Source: Candidatus Thorarchaeota archaeon (GTDB taxonomy: Archaea > Asgardarchaeota > Thorarchaeia > Thorarchaeales > Thorarchaeaceae). From it: a stretch of DNA of 25,309 nt. The translations under genes were made by a program, and so were the position numbers. The notes under the pieces are model-generated. The model saw only the letters and a program-made list of their open reading frames with translations. It was not told the origin of the DNA and did no database searches. Position 1 is the first letter of the stretch. The number at the start of each line of letters is the position of its first letter. Shown here in pieces: positions 22,224 through 25,309 of the stretch. The DNA lies in NCBI GenBank assembly GCA_016840825.1, contig JAEORN010000170.1, positions 1 to 25,309 of the forward strand. The letters run 5' to 3'.

Positions 22224-23135
22224 CTATCTATCAAAGGAGATGTCTTTTACCATCTCAAAGAGTAAACGACGTCTAGGACCATCAAAATACTTGTGATGAG
22301 TGCTGATGGTCACCTTTGCTTTTTCTATTACATCATTCTTTCTGATATTTCGTACAATTTCATCTAGCTCAGTTAAAGTATCGACTGCGAATAGACAGAT
22401 AGCAATAGGCTCAGACGCAGACAAGTAAATGTCCCAAAGAGGCAGGGGATATTCAGCACGTAACCATTTCACTAACTCGTCGGGTGAAGCAACAGACTGG
22501 TCGTAGGTTAGACAAATTAGGAAAGGAATATCACTAGCTGCACCAAGCTCCAAGTTTAGAGAACATCTCACGGCCTGACTGTCTTGTATTTCCTGGAGAA
22601 TCTTCCTCACACGTCTTGCTGTGAGCCGGGTTTTTTCAGTGATATCAATTATGGACATGCGTGGATCCTCGACTAGGCACTTCAAGACCCGTAAATGGAG
22701 GCTATTCATCTTCATTGAACCACCTCGTTTCTGAATGACGGAATGCATCTCGACATGACTCACACTTTCTAACGATCGCAGATGGGTGCCAATGCCCATC
22801 AGCTCGTTCGTATTGGCATATTCTCCAACGAGAGCATAGGTTCCATCGGTATATGATGATGCTGCAACTATGCAGCTATTGGAAGCTATCCTATTTACCA
22901 AATCTACCTCATCAAGTGAGCCATCTGTCTGTAGAAGACCAAACATCTGCTCGACGTTTGCCATCTCAGGAGAAAGATAGACAGAATACGCATCAATTAC
23001 TCGGGTTTCTTCAAGCTTCATAACTCGTTTTCTAACAGCATTTGCTGAGATACCATGATTCCGTGAGAGTTCTTCATAGGTCATCCTGCAATTTGATAGC
23101 AAATCGACCAAGATTCTTTTGTCAAGAACATCCAC
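22224..23135 (-). CDS. Lrp/AsnC-like regulator with two HTH domains, second paralogue
   Basis: A 303-residue paralogue of the regulator at 16896-17810, with the same domain order. The first HTH is LDKRILVDLLSNCRMTYEEL with SRNHGISANAVRKRVMKL; the second is LHLRVLKCLVEDPRMSIIDI with TEKTRLTARRVRKILQEI. Corresponding segments of the two proteins match closely (LQLRVLKALLKDARMQINDI versus LHLRVLKCLVEDPRMSIIDI; ASANEPFLVVAATVDSMNDVDAI versus SASEPIAICLFAVDTLTELDEI). The start is GTG at 23135 with AGGTGA 6 nt upstream. It ends 2 bases from the convergent M1 peptidase. It would bind DNA in the locus, possibly antagonising or pairing with its paralogue. Confidence 0.85.
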   Translation of the reverse strand: MDVLDKRILVDLLSNCRMTYEELSRNHGISANAVRKRVMKLEETRVIDAYSVYLSPEMANVEQMFGLLQTDGSLDEVDLVNRIASNSCIVAASSYTDGTYALVGEYANTNELMGIGTHLRSLESVSHVEMHSVIQKRGGSMKMNSLHLRVLKCLVEDPRMSIIDITEKTRLTARRVRKILQEIQDSQAVRCSLNLELGAASDIPFLICLTYDQSVASPDELVKWLRAEYPLPLWDIYLSASEPIAICLFAVDTLTELDEIVRNIRKNDVIEKAKVTISTHHKYFDGPRRRLLFEMVKDISFDR

Positions 23136-23244
23136 ACTTCATCACCTAGCAAGAGAGATTCATCTATATTGATGCCAGAGGAGTTGTTGGTAGTGAAAAA
23201 CATAACGCACCCAGCAGTGGTCCATGATACCAGACTGGATAATG

Positions 23245-23272
23245 ACGGCCCTACCAAAAGGGGCAGGGCCGT
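23245..23272. repeat. GC-rich hairpin
   Basis: An inverted repeat with arms ACGGCCCTACC (23245-23255) and GGCAGGGCCGT (23262-23272) and a 6-base loop. Ten of eleven pairs match. It is far richer in G+C than the flanks and lies between the small HTH gene and the second double-HTH regulator, both read leftward. No T-run follows on either strand, so it is not a standard intrinsic terminator; it could be a leader structure of the regulator mRNA or a protein site. Confidence 0.65.
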
Positions 23273-23325
23273 TTGAGAGATAGAGGGAGGAGTAATCGTG
23301 ATTGTGAAGATTAGCCATTTATACA

Positions 23326-23628
23326 CTATACTGTCTTTCTGAGGTCAAGAAGGGAATGTGGCACCTTAATCAGGGAATCAGCTCCATTCTTTACCAGCAG
23401 TTTTCGCACCTCGTCATTTTGAATGTTATACAGAGGCTGCCGCATATCCTGCAAATTGGGAATTCTTCTGAGGAGATTCCAAGCTGTTAGCCGTCTTATG
23501 GCAAAGCTAACCGTACGCAATGGAAGATCGGACTTCCTACTAATCTCCTTGGGGGACATCGGACCTGTAGTGGCCAAACTGTGTAGTACAACTCTCGCAC
23601 TCTTTGGAATACTTACACCCATTGTCAT
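23326..23628 (-). CDS. Small winged-helix regulator (MarR/TrmB-like)
   Basis: A 100-residue single-domain DNA-binding protein. ARVVLHSLATTGPMSPKEIS (11-30) and RKSDLPLRTVSFAIRRLTAWNL (31-52) form helices 1 to 3 of a winged helix, and LRRIPNLQDMRQPLYNI (53-69) is the wing. The tail is short and has no effector domain. The ATG at 23628 has no Shine-Dalgarno sequence; an AT-rich CCTATTTTTGC on the minus strand near 23662-23652 could be a TATA box for a nearly leaderless message. It lies between the regulator at 22224-23135 and small protein copy 2, all read leftward. It probably takes part in controlling the exporter locus. Confidence 0.75.
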   Translation of the reverse strand: MTMGVSIPKSARVVLHSLATTGPMSPKEISRKSDLPLRTVSFAIRRLTAWNLLRRIPNLQDMRQPLYNIQNDEVRKLLVKNGADSLIKVPHSLLDLRKTV

Positions 23629-23723
23629 TGTAGTTCACAGGTACCTATACGCAAAAATAGGAATATCTATTCGTGGGATTCAGCAGGTTCAGAAATGAGC
23701 TAACAGAGGGTGGAGCTTGCATA

Positions 23724-23758
23724 AATTCGAACCAATCAGTTCGGAAATTGGACGAATT
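23724..23758. repeat. Imperfect inverted repeat upstream of the small HTH gene
   Basis: The arms AATTCGAACCAAT (23724-23736) and ATTGGACGAATT (23747-23758) pair over 11 positions with one bulge and a 10-base spacer. It lies in the gene-free 23629-23840 interval, about 100 bases upstream of the small winged-helix gene and about 85 bases beyond the end of small protein copy 2. It may be an operator; AT-rich arms and no T-run make a terminator less likely. Confidence 0.4.
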
Positions 23759-23840
23759 GAAGAAAATCATAGTAATGTTGCGTAATTTAGCCTTTTTCCA
23801 GCTTATCGTGGGACTTAAGACATAAGAAATAGTACAGGGC

Positions 23841-24236
23841 TTAGGGGAGTAGTACTTGGAATATTTCCTCATCTGGCATGACATCAAATTCCATGTAAGC
23901 AGTCCACATACAGTCCTGTCCGATTATATCCAACTTGAATCCAGATTCTTGAAGACGAAGTAGATACTTGAGAGTGTCAATCATTCCTTCTAACAATTGA
24001 CATGTTTGAACTGCGTCTTCTACTTCAATATGCTCACCCTTGACACGTAGGGGTAGAGAGGACTCAACCTCTATTGTCGTGATCTCAGGATTCTCTACAT
24101 TTCGCACAAGTAAAATTCGTATCCAATCGTTCTGATGGAGATTAAAAATAACTTCAGGATTATCTAATGTTTCAGATGCAAGTGGCTCATTCATTAGTTC
24201 TTTGAATCGTTGATATAGATCGGAGCTGGAATTCAT
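23841..24236 (-). CDS. Small conserved protein of unknown function, copy 2
   Basis: A 131-residue soluble protein related to the one at 19726-20148. The layout is the same: an N-terminal charged helix (SSDLYQRFKELMNEPLASET), strands WIRILLVRNVENPE and ITTIEVESSLPLRV, a helix (LLEGMIDTLKYLLRLQESGF), then KLDIIGQDCMWTAYMEF and DEEIFQVLLP. The shared core is I-x3-L-x-YL-x-RL-x3-GF-x-L-x-I followed by an acidic EE-x-F. No motif for an enzyme, no membrane segment. It starts at the ATG at 24236 and stands apart from the exporter operon, read leftward upstream of the small HTH gene. Finding two copies around one locus suggests a locus-specific family. Confidence 0.7.
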   Translation of the reverse strand: MNSSSDLYQRFKELMNEPLASETLDNPEVIFNLHQNDWIRILLVRNVENPEITTIEVESSLPLRVKGEHIEVEDAVQTCQLLEGMIDTLKYLLRLQESGFKLDIIGQDCMWTAYMEFDVMPDEEIFQVLLP

Positions 24237-24390
24237 TGTATTTCAGGAATATCAAGGCATCAATCCAATATCTATTCACGGTAACCGGTAAGTGCGGAAA
24301 ATAGCTTGTTTCATAGCAATGAGAGACTTTCTCAGAAAGGAACAGGTTGAAAATCGGTAATTACTTCAACTGACTCTCTCTAGTTGTACT

Positions 24391-24741
24391 ATGAGTGGAA
24401 TCATTTTCTTCAAGACAAGTATGCTAGACGATCTTGTTGCATTCTATACTGATAGGATTGGTATGTCTCTATGGCTTGAACAGCCAGATTGCAGAATTCT
24501 AAAATATGGAAATATGTTGCTAGGATTTTGTCAAAGGGAATCCATTGAAAATCAGGGTATGATTACATTCGTTTATGGTTCTAGGGAAGAGGTAGATAGG
24601 ATGTATAGAAATATACAGCAAATCTCCATCGATACGCCTTCTGAGAATCAGAAATATGGAATATATCAGTTCTTTGCAAAGGATCCTGAAGGGAGAATAC
24701 TAGAGTTTCAATTCTTTCTCCACGAAGCTTTGCCAATTTGA
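24391..24741 (+). CDS. VOC-fold (glyoxalase/bleomycin-resistance-like) protein
   Basis: A 116-residue protein with the beta-alpha-beta3 repeat of the vicinal oxygen chelate superfamily: IIFFKTSMLDDLVAFYTDRIGMSLW (4-28), YGNMLLGFCQ (39-48), GMITFVYGSREEVDRMYRNI (56-75), then YQFFAKDPEGRILEFQFF (92-109). DPEGRILEFQ is the typical last strand with the metal-binding Glu. The usual first metal ligand (His or Gln at the end of strand 1) is replaced by Phe, and no other His is well placed, so it may not be a classic metalloenzyme. Substrate unknown. The start at 24391 has no Shine-Dalgarno sequence. It is convergent with the next gene. Confidence 0.8.
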   Translation: MSGIIFFKTSMLDDLVAFYTDRIGMSLWLEQPDCRILKYGNMLLGFCQRESIENQGMITFVYGSREEVDRMYRNIQQISIDTPSENQKYGIYQFFAKDPEGRILEFQFFLHEALPI

Positions 24742-24784
24742 GAGCCGTAGGATATGTTGACCTATGATGTGGTCAGTCCTTAAC

Positions 24785-25309
24785 CTATAGTCCAACAACA
24801 GTTGAAACAGACCCAGTCCACCCATGGTCTCTTGCATTCTTGAAGGCGGAGCTAGACTCTTTGTACTCTCCTATAATCCAAAGAACCAAGCGAAACTCAT
24901 TCCATAGATCAGCATCCTCAGGATTGTCTTTGAGAAGGTTCTTCAGATTCTTCTTGATTGCCTTGTGTTTCTTGATTTCATCATTTCGTCTCTTGGATGA
25001 TGCGGATAAGAGAGCGTAGATATATTCGGGGGATCTTTCCAATTCGTAATTAATGAATTCATCAGGCTTATCCTTCAAAAATTGGTTGAACGCACTATTT
25101 GGCGTGTCATTTGTTCGCCAAAAATCACCTCTGACAAGCATGCTCTCGTATTCATTTTGAAGAAAATCAAGAAATTCTTTGAAATAGGACGTAATAGGGT
25201 GGTCGCTTCCTAGAGTTTGGCCACAACAAGTCCACTGGTAGTAGATAAGCTGATTGCCTATATCATAGGCTATTGATGGGGTTGCATCGATTTTCTTCAA
25301 ATCACTTAC
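24785..25309 (-). CDS. TPR-like protein, 5' end beyond the window
   Basis: At least 174 residues, open to the right edge (a TTG at 25300 is the first possible start within the window). I do not recognise the family. The N-terminal part (IAYDIGNQLIYYQWTCCGQT, residues 10-29 counted from that TTG) holds adjacent cysteines. The middle is helical and charged (SSKRRNDEIKKHKAIKKNLKNLL). The C-terminus (DNPEDADLWNEFRLVLWIIG, then EYKESSSAFKNARDHG) is one TPR-like unit. It may be a scaffold or regulator. It ends 43 bases from the convergent VOC gene. Confidence 0.55.
   Translation of the reverse strand, partial: VSDLKKIDATPSIAYDIGNQLIYYQWTCCGQTLGSDHPITSYFKEFLDFLQNEYESMLVRGDFWRTNDTPNSAFNQFLKDKPDEFINYELERSPEYIYALLSASSKRRNDEIKKHKAIKKNLKNLLKDNPEDADLWNEFRLVLWIIGEYKESSSAFKNARDHGWTGSVSTVVGL

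Noticed and set aside
23081..23326. 81-codon minus-strand frame overlapping the start of the second double-HTH regulator
   Set aside because: It covers the GC-rich hairpin and the regulator's ribosome binding site, and its sequence shows no domain-like pattern.
1..25309. CRISPR array, tRNA/rRNA genes, transposase or integrase
   Set aside because: I looked for regular spaced repeats, tRNA-like cloverleaf sequences in the gaps and transposase motifs and saw none; short RNA genes cannot be excluded by eye.

Overview
The window comes from an archaeon, and the best evidence points to an Asgard archaeon. The left edge holds the first 107 codons of an actin (minus strand) that reads like eukaryotic actin from the phosphate-binding loop through subdomain 2. 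Around it are typically archaeal genes: the KEOPS subunit Cgi121, a Sua5/YrdC protein without the Sua5 C-terminal domain, a THUMP protein, Lrp-type regulators with two HTH domains, a DtxR-type repressor, and TATA-box promoters placed as in archaea. Thorarchaeia is my guess for the lineage, but the sequence alone does not settle it.

Layout. (1) 1-2164: actin, then a 340-base divergent promoter region with two tandem palindromes, then a two-gene operon joining a winged-helix/CARF-like regulator to an RNase III-like protein. (2) 2161-5410: an HD phosphohydrolase of the SAMHD1/dGTPase-like type, a small cysteine-rich protein resembling the Fe-S domain of primase large subunit, and a cytosolic FG-GAP-like propeller. 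(3) 5427-7587: a nucleotidyltransferase, a CDP-alcohol phosphatidyltransferase whose start overlaps it, and a small unknown protein; the first two look like a make-and-transfer pair for an activated alcohol. (4) 7599-10044: translation and tRNA modification (Sua5/YrdC, THUMP protein, Cgi121) plus a purine-type phosphoribosyltransferase. (5) 10133-16066: histidine degradation (hutI on plus; hutU and hutH on minus), interrupted by a DtxR regulator and a DUF2225-like zinc-ribbon protein. (6) 16151-24236: a TPR protein with a possible broken start, then a locus with an ABC-2 exporter (ATPase and permease), a small unknown protein and a membrane-anchored M1 metallopeptidase. This core is bracketed by two paralogous double-HTH Lrp-like regulators, and a second copy of the small unknown protein lies beyond. 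(7) 24391-25309: a VOC-fold protein and a 5'-truncated TPR-like protein.

How the genes work together. HutH, HutU and HutI would take histidine to urocanate, imidazolone propionate and N-formimino-glutamate; the last step is not in the window. Sua5 and Cgi121 belong to one pathway, t6A at position 37 of ANN-decoding tRNAs. The exporter and ectopeptidase probably form one envelope function controlled by the flanking regulators. Two genes appear to start at non-AUG codons other than GUG/UUG (AUU and CUG). Each is preceded by a strong Shine-Dalgarno sequence at exactly 7 nt, and each start restores the conserved N-terminus of its family.
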